A stretch of DNA of 64,000 nt from positions 234,800-298,799 of the forward strand of contig JAGTRK010000001.1 of assembly GCA_018261955.1 (NCBI GenBank), given 5' to 3'. The notes beneath the pieces were generated by a model that was given only the letters and a program-made list of their open reading frames with translations, was not told the DNA's origin and searched no databases. This document shows positions 25,610 to 34,303 of this stretch, one piece after another (the stretch's first letter is position 1; the number at the start of each line of letters is the position of its first letter). The translations under genes were made by a program, and so were the position numbers. The stretch is from Burkholderiaceae bacterium. Lineage in GTDB: Bacteria; Pseudomonadota; Gammaproteobacteria; Burkholderiales; Burkholderiaceae.

Positions 25610-25692
25610 GATGGATTCCTAAAAAATTTTCATAACATCATCACTGCGCACGAGCACGCAGTCCGCCTGAAAACGGGTGACGAATTAAATAT

Positions 25693-26127
25693 TTAAATTG
25701 AAAATAAATAAGGAGGGGCGCGAGGGCTGACGTGCCAACGCCTAAGATAAGAATGAAAGTCCTGCTCTTGATAGGCAGGTACGGCAAAGCGTGCTTGTAC
25801 ATTGCTTGCGAAAAGAACCACCAGTAATGGCAACACTGTTGCCGCCAAAACACTCGTCCAACAGAACTCACAGCATCCAAACGGACTGACTAAACCACTC
25901 TCCGAAGTTTGAACGTTCGACGGAGTTGCCGAGTTGATAGTCATTCCTGTACTTGCATCATCAGCGACCCAAACAGTTTGCATCCCTGTCGCCGTACACA
26001 ACTGCACATAATGTCCACCTGTAGCAAACTTTGCCATGATGATGTATATCGGAACCAAAGCAAACACCAAAAACAGGATCATCAATCCTGAGGCAACTTT
26101 TTTTTGAAGGTGTTGGTTAATATACAT
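25693..26127 (-). CDS. DUF2946-like Cys-containing membrane protein
   Basis: 144 residues. Membrane helix at about 15-33, a periplasmic loop beginning VQLCTATGMQTVWV, then a cluster GCCEFCWTS (CCxxC) followed by a second helix and a short tail. The layout (Q-x-C-T-x-x-G-x-Q ... CxxC ... helix) resembles DUF2946 proteins, which often neighbour copper-handling genes, and matches the protein at 46945-47367 in the same positions. The ATG at 26127 has no clear ribosome site. It lies 83 bp upstream of the Rrf2 regulator. Copper or redox sensing is a guess from the Cys pattern. Confidence 0.6.
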   Translation of the reverse strand: MYINQHLQKKVASGLMILFLVFALVPIYIIMAKFATGGHYVQLCTATGMQTVWVADDASTGMTINSATPSNVQTSESGLVSPFGCCEFCWTSVLAATVLPLLVVLFASNVQARFAVPAYQEQDFHSYLRRWHVSPRAPPYLFSI

Positions 26128-26374
26128 AGCAAGCAAAGTTTAAGAGGTCGCCCAATTGTAGCACCCTTTGAACATGGGGTCAAAAATCCCAAATCAATCA
26201 AAGAGATCGGCTTTGTTGGTTTTAAAAACCTTCTCGCCCCCAGTTTTTAGCCAACCAATTAACTCGTTGTATTTCTATTTCTCGTTCAACACCAACGGTG
26301 CTAAAGTATCTCTGAGATAGCTGAAATATTGCGTTTCAATTTCTGATTCTCTATTGAGTCAAGTTAATAAAAAC

Positions 26375-26406
26375 AACAAACCCCTGCAAAAATGCAGGGG
26401 TTTGTT
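26375..26406 (-). terminator. Strong rho-independent terminator of the desaturase
   Basis: A 13-bp perfect stem AACAAACCCCTGC / GCAGGGGTTTGTT with a short A/T loop, followed on the minus strand by GTTTTTATT. It lies 15 bp after the desaturase stop. Confidence 0.9.
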
Positions 26407-26420
26407 CGCAAAAAACGTGT

Positions 26421-27518
26421 TTAAGCGTTGGCAGGCGTGGTTGGTGTACCATCAAACTTCAACCATTGTTGGGTTCTGAAGTCGTACAACTGACACATCC
26501 CAACCGTTCTCCAATACCATTTCAATGAGAAGGGTTGCACCACGATGCGATTGGGCAACATTTCTTCCAAACGGTGTTGGGTTTGTTTGAGTTTGTACAG
26601 TGGAATTGTCGCGTCCAAATGATGCGCCGTGTGCTCCATGATGTGATGCACCAATGCACCAATTCTGAGCGGAAAGGTCAAATGCACGGTAGTGGTGACA
26701 AATGGGCTGGCCGCAGTCCACTCAGTTTTCACGTCATACCATTTGATTTGCTCGTGGGTGTGGTGCATATAGACCACTATACCAATCATACCGTTCCAAA
26801 AAACAAATGGCACAACGAATGCAGTGAACAAAGCCGATAAAACATTCACGCCCGCCGCATTGGCACCGATGATGATTGCGCCTATCCACAAAACCGCGTA
26901 CACCGACACCAAAACGTTGTCCCAAAAAAACGATGGACGACGCGCGGGCTGGGTTTTTTTGTTGGGCCAGAACATTTTTTTCCACCAAATTTCAACCATA
27001 TAGTACAACCAAGCAGACCAACCATTGCGGTACAAGCGTTCCATACGTTGCTGAAAAGGTGTCATCGCCGCGTATTCTTCACGCGATTTGGGTTCCCAAA
27101 CAAAATCCACCCCTTTCAAATTGGTAAAGCCGTGGTGCATCACATTGTGACCGACATCCCACAGACTGTATGGTGAAAGCGATACCAGAAAGGCAATGCG
27201 CCCCAACACTTTATTCAGCGTTTTATTGGGCGTGTAAGCTTGATGGCAAGCGTCGTGTCCGATGATGAAAATACGACCAATCCAAAAGCCCATCACCAGA
27301 CCCGACAACAGGCGCAAAGCCCAGTGTGGTGCAGTAATGGCAAAATACAATAAAAACCCATAAATAATTAAATCAATGATGAGCAGTGCAATTGGATACA
27401 CGTATCCTCTGGTGGATAAATCCAGCAACCATGAGCGCAACACTTTGCGCGTGGGTATCGCTTGTCCATCAGCAATCGGCTGAGCAGGCAAAGCGGCATT
27501 CGTTTGAGTTTGACTCAT
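26421..27518 (-). CDS. Fatty acid desaturase, membrane di-iron type
   Basis: 365 residues. Three histidine boxes bind the di-iron centre: HDACH (88-92), HNVMHH (124-129) and HTAHH (296-300), with paired membrane helices between them. This places it among acyl-lipid desaturases of the FADS/delta-12 superfamily, which introduce double bonds into membrane fatty acids using O2. GGAG nine bases before the ATG at 27518 fixes the start; an upstream extension is unlikely. An isolated gene with its own terminator and an upstream palindrome that could be a repressor site. Regiospecificity cannot be read from sequence. Confidence 0.92.
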   Translation of the reverse strand: MSQTQTNAALPAQPIADGQAIPTRKVLRSWLLDLSTRGYVYPIALLIIDLIIYGFLLYFAITAPHWALRLLSGLVMGFWIGRIFIIGHDACHQAYTPNKTLNKVLGRIAFLVSLSPYSLWDVGHNVMHHGFTNLKGVDFVWEPKSREEYAAMTPFQQRMERLYRNGWSAWLYYMVEIWWKKMFWPNKKTQPARRPSFFWDNVLVSVYAVLWIGAIIIGANAAGVNVLSALFTAFVVPFVFWNGMIGIVVYMHHTHEQIKWYDVKTEWTAASPFVTTTVHLTFPLRIGALVHHIMEHTAHHLDATIPLYKLKQTQHRLEEMLPNRIVVQPFSLKWYWRTVGMCQLYDFRTQQWLKFDGTPTTPANA

Positions 27519-27604
27519 GTGATATTCTCCTATCGTCATAATGTCTTTTTTGACAGAAAGGACTATAACACAGCCAAACATTTGATTTAAAAGTATAAAA
27601 CGCA

Positions 27605-27614
27605 CGAACGTTCG
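27605..27614. promoter_or_regulatory. Palindrome CGAACGTTCG, candidate TetR-type operator
   Basis: A perfect 10-bp palindrome 87 bp before the desaturase start. GAACGTTC-centred dyads are common for TetR-family repressors, including those controlling unsaturated fatty acid synthesis. No regulator gene is adjacent. Confidence 0.4.
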
Positions 27615-27668
27615 GTTTTTGCAGTGCAACATTTTATTTTTTAGAGATGGATATATTGCACCGCGTCA

Positions 27669-28238
27669 TTAAAATAGAATGCGTGCCAAAGTCCACAAAC
27701 CGATTGTCACAAAAATCACTGCTGCAATTAAATGTACCAACTTAGTCGGCAAGCGGTCTGCGAAGCGATGACCCAAGTAAACAGCGGGTACATTCGCCAA
27801 CATCATACCCAAAGTGGTTCCCAAAACCACCATCAAAACCTGATGGTATTGTGCCGCCAAAGCGATGGTCGCGAACTGGGTTTTATCGCCCATTTCTGCC
27901 AAAAAAAATGCAAAAAGTGTTGCAAAAAACACACCCATTTGCTTTTGTGGCACTGCAACATCATTTTCATCCAATTGATCAGGAATTAAAATCCATAACC
28001 CCATGGCAATAAACGAAATCCCCATAATCCAACCAAGTGTTTGGGGGGTAAACAAAGTCGCCAACCACGCGCCCAATGCCCCCGCCAAAGCATGATTGAG
28101 TAAGGTGGCGACCAAGATACCCAAGACAATCGGCAAAGGTTTGCGAAAACGCGCAGCGAGGATGAGGGACAATAATTGCGTTTTATCACCGATTTCTGCC
28201 AAGGCGACGACGCTGGTGGATACGAGAAAAGACTCCAT
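27669..28238 (-). CDS. GDT1/TMEM165 (UPF0016) family manganese exporter
   Basis: 189 residues in two homologous halves, each starting with the metal-binding motif E-x-G-D-K-T: AEIGDKTQ (E15) and AEMGDKTQ (E115). Six or seven membrane helices. Bacterial members export Mn2+ (for example MneA/MntX-type proteins). A yybP-ykoY manganese riboswitch lies directly upstream, supporting Mn2+ as substrate. GGAG stands before the ATG at 28238; the open frame continues into the riboswitch and should not be translated. Confidence 0.93.
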   Translation of the reverse strand: MESFLVSTSVVALAEIGDKTQLLSLILAARFRKPLPIVLGILVATLLNHALAGALGAWLATLFTPQTLGWIMGISFIAMGLWILIPDQLDENDVAVPQKQMGVFFATLFAFFLAEMGDKTQFATIALAAQYHQVLMVVLGTTLGMMLANVPAVYLGHRFADRLPTKLVHLIAAVIFVTIGLWTLARILF

Positions 28239-28267
28239 AAATACTCCAAGCTGGGAATAAAAAAATA

Positions 28268-28307
28268 GACCGTAGAACACTTCCCAACTGAAAAGTGTTC
28301 TACGGTC
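28268..28307 (-). terminator. Expression-platform terminator of the Mn riboswitch
   Basis: 15-bp stem GACCGTAGAACACTT / AAGTGTTCTACGGTC followed on the minus strand by TATTTTTTTATT. It lies between the aptamer and the exporter's ribosome site, so Mn2+ binding presumably prevents its formation. Confidence 0.88.
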
Positions 28308-28425
28308 ACAAGTCTTGCCCAACCCGCAGCAACGGGTCACTTATGCCATGCGATTTTTGCGCAAGTATGTTGACATAAGTATCTTTAAAAGATTTTGAAA
28401 GAAGAGAGGCTACTCCCTAATGACG
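28308..28425 (-). ncRNA. yybP-ykoY manganese riboswitch aptamer
   Basis: Read on the minus strand, the leader carries the conserved elements in order: GGGAGTAGCC (28409-28418), GTCAACATAC, and GGGCAAGAC near 28312-28320. These are the internal-loop sequences of the yybP-ykoY class that senses Mn2+. E. coli mntP has a nearly identical core. It is followed by an intrinsic terminator, so control is likely by transcription antitermination. The exporter downstream belongs to a family often found under this riboswitch. Confidence 0.92.
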
Positions 28426-28467
28426 GGGCGAATTCTACCACGGGAGCATACGACCCGCAAGCGCGAA

Positions 28468-29058
28468 TCATTGCTCATGTGGTTGCAAGGTGATGTTTAA
28501 GCGTTCGGCTTCAACTTCAATTTTCTCTGGCAACCATTCTTTGCCTGCGAAACTGAGTTGCTCGCGTTTAATGAAATATACAGGCACATCGCCCCCCAAT
28601 TTTTTGCCAACCATCATGCTGACAGCGCGTCGCGCCAAACCGTCCAACATGGACGGCGCATTGTTTAACTCAAACGAATCGACCGCAAACTCCTTGAGCA
28701 CAATCGCTTGCACCTCAGGGTTATACGCAGGCACGCCTGACATTTGCATCTTGCCACGCATCACACCGCCGAGCAATCCTGTTTCAACGACCGCATCGAA
28801 CTGCGCAGCAACCCGTTGTTTGTCAGGCATCAAAATCACTTTGGGTTCGGTGGCGACCATGCCATTGTCACTCATGGTTTTGGCAATGTCTGTCCATTTT
28901 TTGGTGATGGCGGTTTGCAACAAACTTTGATTGACATGTATGGTTTTTGGGGTTGACAGAAAACTGCATGCCGTCATCCACGCACTCATCATAAGTACCA
29001 ATACAGCCCAACGAGCACGTAGCCAACTGGGTTTCAAAATAGGTGTTTTCATCTTCAT
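28468..29058 (-). CDS. DUF1439 lipoprotein (YceB-like)
   Basis: 196 residues. A signal peptide ends in lipobox WMTAC (Cys about 31). The mature part [16 protein letters not shown] ... [19 protein letters not shown] ... [13 protein letters not shown] fits the DUF1439/YceB family of outer-membrane lipoproteins with a lipid-binding-like fold (function unknown). The start codon overlaps the ykgJ-like stop as ATGA, so it is translationally coupled. Last gene of the thiL operon. Confidence 0.82.
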   Translation of the reverse strand: MKMKTPILKPSWLRARWAVLVLMMSAWMTACSFLSTPKTIHVNQSLLQTAITKKWTDIAKTMSDNGMVATEPKVILMPDKQRVAAQFDAVVETGLLGGVMRGKMQMSGVPAYNPEVQAIVLKEFAVDSFELNNAPSMLDGLARRAVSMMVGKKLGGDVPVYFIKREQLSFAGKEWLPEKIEVEAERLNITLQPHEQ

Positions 29059-29345
29059 TTCGTTAACAGCTCCAATTCATTCAGATAGTGCAGCGCAAAT
29101 TCGCGTGTCTGCACCACATCTTCGTTCATGCCGCACATCTGCGCGGATGCGCGTAAACTGCCGCACACCGCTGGACGAGTCGCTTCACCAAAAATTTTAC
29201 AACGCATCTGCGCATCCAATTGAACGCATGGCACGCCCTCAGGTTTACCATCAGGCATATCGGGAATGGTGGAGGAAATCGACGGCGCGATGCAACACGC
29301 ACCACAGCCTGCTCGACACGACATTTCTTGCACCGCCACGTTCAC
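29055..29345 (-). CDS. YkgJ family cysteine-cluster protein
   Basis: 96 residues, nine Cys; [13 protein letters not shown] (CxxxCxxCC), GVPCVQL, RCKIFG, PAVCGSL and MCGM match the UPF0153/YkgJ zinc- or iron-binding domain. It begins with GTG, overlapping the pncC stop as GTGA, and ends overlapping the DUF1439 ATG. Cytosolic; biochemical role unknown. Confidence 0.9.
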   Translation of the reverse strand: MNVAVQEMSCRAGCGACCIAPSISSTIPDMPDGKPEGVPCVQLDAQMRCKIFGEATRPAVCGSLRASAQMCGMNEDVVQTREFALHYLNELELLTK

Positions 29346-29905
29346 ACCCAGCGGGTTTCGCGCAGGGCGATTAAATCCTCAGGCACGCTGCGATTTAATC
29401 GCACCTGCTCGCACAAATCAATCATCCCTTCAATCGCACAGCGCACGGTTTGCATACGCACCTCAGAGCGATTGCCGTCAAATTGCGCCCGATGCGTGCG
29501 CACCTGTGTGTTGCCCACGCCATCGCGCCACGCCCACGCAAGCCAGACGCAACCGACGGGTTTGTCCGCCGTGCCACCATCAGGCCCTGCCACGCCACTG
29601 ACCGCGACCGAGCAGTCCACATGCATCACGTGAAACACCCCACGCGCCATTTGTGTGACCACTTCTTGGCTCACCGCGCCGTGTTGCAACAATGTGTCCG
29701 CAGATACGCCCAATACGTCTTGTTTGACCCCATTGTTGTATGCCAACACGCCACCCGCAAACCAATCCGACGCACCTGCCAATTCCGTCAAATAATAACC
29801 AATCCCGCCACCCGTGCAGGATTCCGCGCTTGCCATGCGCCAATGCAAGGCACGCAATTTATCCGTAAGCACAGCAATCTGAGTGGTCAGTTCGGTATTC
29901 ATCAT
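29342..29905 (-). CDS. pncC: Nicotinamide-nucleotide amidohydrolase (CinA C-terminal type)
   Basis: 187 residues forming only the CinA C-terminal domain, with [27 protein letters not shown] and [18 protein letters not shown] as hallmarks. This enzyme hydrolyses nicotinamide mononucleotide to nicotinate mononucleotide, salvaging the NAD by-product of DNA ligase. The start is one of two adjacent ATG codons; the ribosome site is weak, 9 bp after pgpA, which suggests coupling. The order thiL-pgpA-pncC is typical of betaproteobacteria. Confidence 0.93.
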   Translation of the reverse strand: MMNTELTTQIAVLTDKLRALHWRMASAESCTGGGIGYYLTELAGASDWFAGGVLAYNNGVKQDVLGVSADTLLQHGAVSQEVVTQMARGVFHVMHVDCSVAVSGVAGPDGGTADKPVGCVWLAWAWRDGVGNTQVRTHRAQFDGNRSEVRMQTVRCAIEGMIDLCEQVRLNRSVPEDLIALRETRWV

Positions 29906-29914
29906 TTTCAGTGT

Positions 29915-30424
29915 TTAAGCCGCAAACCAACGAAACAACTGCACACCAATCGAAAACACCAACAACGCGTACAAAGCGGCAACCACATCATCGAGCATGA
30001 CACCCAAGCCACTTTTCCATTTGCTGTCAATCAAACGAATGGGATAAGGCTTCCAAACATCAAACAAACGAAACAATGCAAACGCAATCGCTTGTTGCCA
30101 AAACGGTGCGGGCATGACGAACAACATCACCAACCAAATCGCCCAAATTTCGTCAATCACAATGGACGAATCATCGGGCGAATTCAAATCACGCCCCGTC
30201 ACCGAACACGCCCAAACCGCGATGGGGAAGGTCACAGCCAGCACCACCAGCCACGCCCACACGCCCGTATACAGCCACTGAATTTGCCCCAAAAAAACGA
30301 ACAAAACCCAACCCACCAACGTGCCCCAAGTCCCTGAAGCAGGGTGCAACAAGCCCGAGCCCGCACCCTGAGCAATAATGTGCGCTGGGTGAATCAGCAT
30401 CCACTGAAATTTAGTTTGTTGCAT
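29915..30424 (-). CDS. pgpA: Phosphatidylglycerophosphatase A
   Basis: 169-residue membrane phosphatase producing phosphatidylglycerol. Seen: GSGLLHPASGTWGTLVG near residue 22, DDSSIVIDEIWAIW (the D-E pair of the active site) and RLFDVWKPYPIRLID, all PgpA hallmarks, and four hydrophobic segments. CAGGAG stands ahead of the ATG. It lies 36 bp after thiL in the same operon. Confidence 0.95.
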   Translation of the reverse strand: MQQTKFQWMLIHPAHIIAQGAGSGLLHPASGTWGTLVGWVLFVFLGQIQWLYTGVWAWLVVLAVTFPIAVWACSVTGRDLNSPDDSSIVIDEIWAIWLVMLFVMPAPFWQQAIAFALFRLFDVWKPYPIRLIDSKWKSGLGVMLDDVVAALYALLVFSIGVQLFRWFAA

Positions 30425-30460
30425 GGTCTATTTCTCCTGTACTGCTCATCACATTGAATA

Positions 30461-31459
30461 TCAATGCGATGCAAAATGATTAAAGCCGTTGCTGCACGCC
30501 AACCGTTGCGCCACTTCTGGGGCTCGTTCGCTGTGCCAAATAACTTGATTCTCCTGATTCATGGGCGTTATTGTACCCACTCGCGTGATGGGGGTTGCGA
30601 ATTTTTGCGCCAAATCGAACAAAGCGGCACGCACCTCAGATGTCGCAGACGCCGTCAAACACAACTCATAATCATCGCCGCCGGCAACCGCATATTGCCA
30701 AGCCTGCGCAGCAGGCAACTGTGACAGCACCGAGGACTGCGGCAAAGCATCGCAATCTATCCGCGCCGAAACATTCGACGCACGTAAAATATGCGGCAAA
30801 TCCCCCGCCAAACCATCCGACACATCCAACATACTGTGCGCCAAACCCGCAGAGCGCAAGGCGCAAGCGAAAGCCACGTGCGGCGTGGGCATTTCCAAAC
30901 GTGCACGGACTTGCGCCAAATCGCTGTGCGTGGGCGCATTTTGCATTAAATTCAAAGCATACGCCGCATCGCCCAAAGTTCCCGTCACCCAGACATCGTC
31001 ACCGACTTGCGCACCGCTGCGCAAAATCGCCTGACCTGTCGGCACTTGCCCAAAAATCGTGATATTGATAACGATGGTGTCGGACTGCGTGGTGTCCCCG
31101 CCGATGAGCGGGCAGTTAAATTCATCTGCCAGAGCAAACAAACCCTTTGAAAACTCACTCAACCACTCGGTGTCCACGCGTGGCAAACCAATCGACAGGG
31201 TAAAGCCCAAAGGCTGCGCGCCCATCGCCGCCAAGTCGGACAAATTTACCGCCAACGATTTATGCCCCAAAGCGCGCGGCGCAACATCGGCGAAAAAATG
31301 TCGCCCTTCAATCAACAAATCGGAGGACACCACGCACTGATGCCCATCCGCCACACGAAACAGAGCCGCATCGTCGCCCACACCGACATCCATCTGCGGT
31401 GTTTTAGAGGGAGAAATGGCGCGTTTGAAATACGCGCCGATGAGGGAAAATTCGTCCAT
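30461..31459 (-). CDS. thiL: Thiamine-monophosphate kinase
   Basis: 332 residues. Seen: MDEFSLIGAYFKRA at the start, GVGDDAALF (ATP/Mg site) near residue 30, SSDLLIEGRHFF, GHKSLAVNLSDLAAMGAQPLG and LDVSDGLAGDL, all ThiL hallmarks. The enzyme phosphorylates thiamine monophosphate to the active diphosphate. The ATG at 31459 matches family length; the frame continues upstream through a MITE-like repeat and that part is not real coding sequence. No clear ribosome site. First gene of the thiL-pgpA-pncC-ykgJ-DUF1439 operon. Confidence 0.95.
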   Translation of the reverse strand: MDEFSLIGAYFKRAISPSKTPQMDVGVGDDAALFRVADGHQCVVSSDLLIEGRHFFADVAPRALGHKSLAVNLSDLAAMGAQPLGFTLSIGLPRVDTEWLSEFSKGLFALADEFNCPLIGGDTTQSDTIVINITIFGQVPTGQAILRSGAQVGDDVWVTGTLGDAAYALNLMQNAPTHSDLAQVRARLEMPTPHVAFACALRSAGLAHSMLDVSDGLAGDLPHILRASNVSARIDCDALPQSSVLSQLPAAQAWQYAVAGGDDYELCLTASATSEVRAALFDLAQKFATPITRVGTITPMNQENQVIWHSERAPEVAQRLACSNGFNHFASH

Positions 31460-31485
31460 ACGTAATGGGTGTTTCAAAAGTTCAA

Positions 31486-31579
31486 GTAGCCCGCCATGAG
31501 CGAAGCGAATGGCGGGGAACGAGGTGTTTGCAAAGATGGTTTGCCCCGCGATTCGCAGGAACCACTCATGGTGGGTTAC
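31486..31579. repeat. 94-bp MITE-like element with terminal inverted repeats
   Basis: The ends GTAGCCCGCCATGAG (31486-31500) and CTCATGGTGGGTTAC (31565-31579) are 15-bp inverted repeats with two mismatches. Inside the left end is a hairpin CCCGCCAT / ATGGCGGG with loop GAGCGAAGCGA (31490-31516). The element sits in the gap between DUF2628 and thiL. No coding potential of its own. It resembles small non-autonomous mobile elements. Confidence 0.7.
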
Positions 31580-31596
31580 GTATTGCTTCCTTCGGA

Positions 31597-31962
31597 CTAA
31601 TTTTTTCGCGCTGCCATCTCTGGATTTTCGGCATCCACAGTTCTGAGAAATGTAAACCCACGTTTGATAAGGTCTTCTTCTCTCCACTTGTTGCCTTTAA
31701 ATGCAGGTATGAGCCAAAGAGCAAAATTACCTACCATAAGAACCAATAAAATAATTAATTCCAATAACTTATTGTCTAAGTCAGTAAATGACCGTTGAAT
31801 AAGAGTGAATGCTATATTGGCAATAAACCAAATGGCCGCAAAACTCCAAAGCCTTTTAAATAACATCCAAACCCAATTGAAGAAAAACGCAGGCCAAGAA
31901 AAACCAACTTTAACTGCTTCTACTCCCAAAACTGAATGCTGATATATTTGATATTTTTTCAT
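31597..31962 (-). CDS. DUF2628 membrane protein
   Basis: 121 residues; YQIYQHSVLGVEAVKVGFSWPAFFFNWVWMLFKRLW is the typical DUF2628 start, followed by two further hydrophobic segments and a basic tail. Function unknown. It is 17 bp downstream of nusB. Base composition is more AT-rich than the housekeeping genes around it, so it may be a later addition to the block. The MITE-like element lies just after its stop. Confidence 0.82.
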   Translation of the reverse strand: MKKYQIYQHSVLGVEAVKVGFSWPAFFFNWVWMLFKRLWSFAAIWFIANIAFTLIQRSFTDLDNKLLELIILLVLMVGNFALWLIPAFKGNKWREEDLIKRGFTFLRTVDAENPEMAARKN

Positions 31963-31979
31963 TTTATTCGTCTTTTCGT

Positions 31980-32426
31980 TTAAGTCTGCGCCCCAACCTC
32001 CAAAGCCCTTACCTCACCCGCCAATTTATCCAACACGCCATTGACGTATTTAAAGCCATCCGTACCACCAAAACTTTTGGCGATTTCAACCGCTTCGTTA
32101 ATCACGACTTTGTAAGGCACTTCAAGTTGGTTTTGCAACTCATACGCCGCCACGAGCAGGATGCCATGCTCAACGGGCGAGAGTTCCGCCAGCGGTCGGT
32201 CAATATGTGGCGTGATGAGTGCGCGCAAAGCATCGGCATTGCCAACCACACCCGTGTACAAGGTCGTAAAGTACACCTCATCGGCTTTATGAAAATCGGG
32301 GGTTTCGCGGATGTAGGCTTGCGCCGCGCCTGCGGTGTCGGTTTGGGCATCGGTGGTACTGGTGATTTGCCACTGATACAAGGCTTGTACCGCCAATTCA
32401 CGAGAACGTCTGCGTGCGCTTTTCAT
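31980..32426 (-). CDS. nusB: Transcription antitermination factor NusB
   Basis: 148 residues, all helical. ARRRSRELAVQALYQWQ at the start and VINEAVEIAKSFGGTDGFKYVNGVLDKLA at the end are NusB hallmarks. With NusE it binds boxA RNA in rRNA antitermination. Its start overlaps the ribH stop (TAATG), indicating translational coupling. Confidence 0.96.
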   Translation of the reverse strand: MKSARRRSRELAVQALYQWQITSTTDAQTDTAGAAQAYIRETPDFHKADEVYFTTLYTGVVGNADALRALITPHIDRPLAELSPVEHGILLVAAYELQNQLEVPYKVVINEAVEIAKSFGGTDGFKYVNGVLDKLAGEVRALEVGAQT

Positions 32427-32935
32427 TATTTGTCATCCTCTTGTTCGGCTTCATCAACTTCTTCGGTAAAACTCAAAAAGTCGTCCAATGCCTCGTACAA
32501 ACAGGCCATTTCGATCGCCACGCGCGCCGCATCCGCACCTTTTTCTGCCATGCGTGCAATGGCTTGCTCGTCGTTTTCACAAGTCAAAATCGCATTGGCA
32601 ATCGGCATGTTGTGGTCTAAACCCACCTTGGTAATGCCTGCACCCGACTCATTGCTGACCAAGTCGAAATGATAGGTTTCACCGCGAATCACCGCACCCA
32701 GTGCGATGAGCGCGTCAAATTCCTCTGACTGACACAGCATTTGCAATGCCAATGGCACTTCCAAAGCCCCTGGTACAGTGATGAATAAAATATCCTCTTC
32801 GGCAACGCCTTTGTCCATCAATTCTTTGACGCAGGCATTGAATAAGCCTTCACCAATATTTTCATTAAAGCGTGCTTTGACAATACCAATGCGCAGCCCA
32901 GTGCCGTTGATTTCGGGTTTGAATTCTTCAATCAT
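32426..32935 (-). CDS. ribH: 6,7-dimethyl-8-ribityllumazine synthase
   Basis: 169 residues. Seen: [47 protein letters not shown] and the catalytic-His segment, then [18 protein letters not shown]. It condenses the pyrimidine precursor with dihydroxybutanone phosphate in riboflavin synthesis. A C-terminal acidic tail ([12 protein letters not shown]) is longer than usual. AAGGAG ribosome site; 44 bp after ribBX. Confidence 0.96.
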   Translation of the reverse strand: MIEEFKPEINGTGLRIGIVKARFNENIGEGLFNACVKELMDKGVAEEDILFITVPGALEVPLALQMLCQSEEFDALIALGAVIRGETYHFDLVSNESGAGITKVGLDHNMPIANAILTCENDEQAIARMAEKGADAARVAIEMACLYEALDDFLSFTEEVDEAEQEDDK

Positions 32936-32979
32936 TTTTAACTCCTTTGTATATTCATTGCTGGTCAGCCAATTTTGGC

Positions 32980-34143
32980 TTAAATTTGCGTGAACCCCGT
33001 CACTTCCAAATCAAAGCCACTCATAGACGGCATTTTGCGTGGGCTGCCGAGCAAACTCATGCGTTTCACGCCCACGTCTTTTAAAATTTGTGCACCGATG
33101 CCGTACAAGCGCAACTCGCTCACGGTTTTCGCAGGCGCATGTTCAGGCGTTGCCAAACGGGCAAATTGCTCGACCAGTCGCGTGCTGTGCTCTTGGCAAT
33201 TGAGCAGTACCGCCACGCCCACACCCTGCGCCTGAATGTGTTGCAAGGCTTTGCTCAAACCAATTGAGTGCGTGGTGTTGTGGGTATCGAGCAAATCCAA
33301 TACCGAAAAAGGCTCATGCACGCGCACGGGTACCACGTCTGCATTGGCCACATCACCGTGCACCAAAGCCAAATGTACTTGCTCAGAATTGTGTTCTTTA
33401 AACAGCACTGCATCAAACTCGCCTGCGGGCGTGCTCATGGTGTACTGCCCAACGCGCTCGACTAATTTCTCACGCGCACTGCGGTATTCAATCAAGTTGG
33501 CAATCGTACCAATTTTGAGTTGATGCTCACGCGCAAACTTGAGCAAATCAGGCAAACGCGCCATTTCGCCATCGGGATTCATCACTTCACAAATCACCGC
33601 CGACGGGGTCAATCCTGCCAAGCGCGTCAAATCGCAACCTGCCTCGGTGTGGCCTGCACGCACCAGCACACCGCCATCTCGCGCACGCAAAGGGAAAATA
33701 TGCCCTGGTTGGACAATGTCCTGTGCGCCGAACTGCGGATTGGCGGCTACGGCAATCGTGCGGGCTCGGTCAGATGCCGAAATCCCTGTGGTCACGCCCT
33801 CACGCGCCTCAATCGACACCGTGAAATTCGTGCCGTATTGCGTGCCGTTTTCGCCCGCGCCGACCATCATCGGCAAGCCAAGTTCGTCGCAACGCGCTTC
33901 GGTCAAACACAAGCACACCAAGCCGCGCGCATGGGTGACCATGAAGTTAATCGCAGCAGGCGTGACGAAATCACTGGCGAGCACCAAATCGCCCTCGTTT
34001 TCGCGGTCTTCTTCATCGACCAGTACCACCATGCGCCCTGCTTTGAGTTCGACAATGATGTCCTCCGTGCTGGCGATGCTGGCAGGTGGTGTTTTCTCTG
34101 GAATATTGGGGTCGATTAACTCGATTTTATCCACGTCCGACAT
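32980..34143 (-). CDS. ribB: 3,4-dihydroxy-2-butanone-4-phosphate synthase with degenerate GTP cyclohydrolase II domain
   Basis: 387 residues in two domains. The N-terminal RibB domain (about residues 10-210) is intact: [39 protein letters not shown] and [15 protein letters not shown]. It makes the four-carbon riboflavin precursor. The C-terminal domain resembles RibA but lacks the zinc Cys set (CxCG) and the catalytic R-Q-E-G-R-N-I-G-L segment; [16 protein letters not shown] and VGVAVLLN stand instead. It fits the RibBX type, which has no cyclohydrolase activity, so a separate ribA should exist elsewhere. Start at 34143 with GAAAGAAA upstream. Confidence 0.92.
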   Translation of the reverse strand: MSDVDKIELIDPNIPEKTPPASIASTEDIIVELKAGRMVVLVDEEDRENEGDLVLASDFVTPAAINFMVTHARGLVCLCLTEARCDELGLPMMVGAGENGTQYGTNFTVSIEAREGVTTGISASDRARTIAVAANPQFGAQDIVQPGHIFPLRARDGGVLVRAGHTEAGCDLTRLAGLTPSAVICEVMNPDGEMARLPDLLKFAREHQLKIGTIANLIEYRSAREKLVERVGQYTMSTPAGEFDAVLFKEHNSEQVHLALVHGDVANADVVPVRVHEPFSVLDLLDTHNTTHSIGLSKALQHIQAQGVGVAVLLNCQEHSTRLVEQFARLATPEHAPAKTVSELRLYGIGAQILKDVGVKRMSLLGSPRKMPSMSGFDLEVTGFTQI

Positions 34144-34303
34144 ACCGTTTCTTTCAAATTCAAAAACGCCATTGTACGCGATTTGTCCCCACACCATCTA
34201 AATTCAGCAATCCACGCGCTAAAAACAATTGGCGTACAATCAAAACTCTGCTACGTGATTTGAACCCCAATTCACCGCAGAATACTTCCGAAGGGAGTAC
34301 AGC

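Noticed and set aside
31460..31687. 76-residue N-terminal extension of ThiL
   Set aside because: It runs through the MITE-like repeat; family length and start fit 31459.
32980..33450. Functional GTP cyclohydrolase II domain
   Set aside because: Zinc-binding Cys and catalytic motif are absent.
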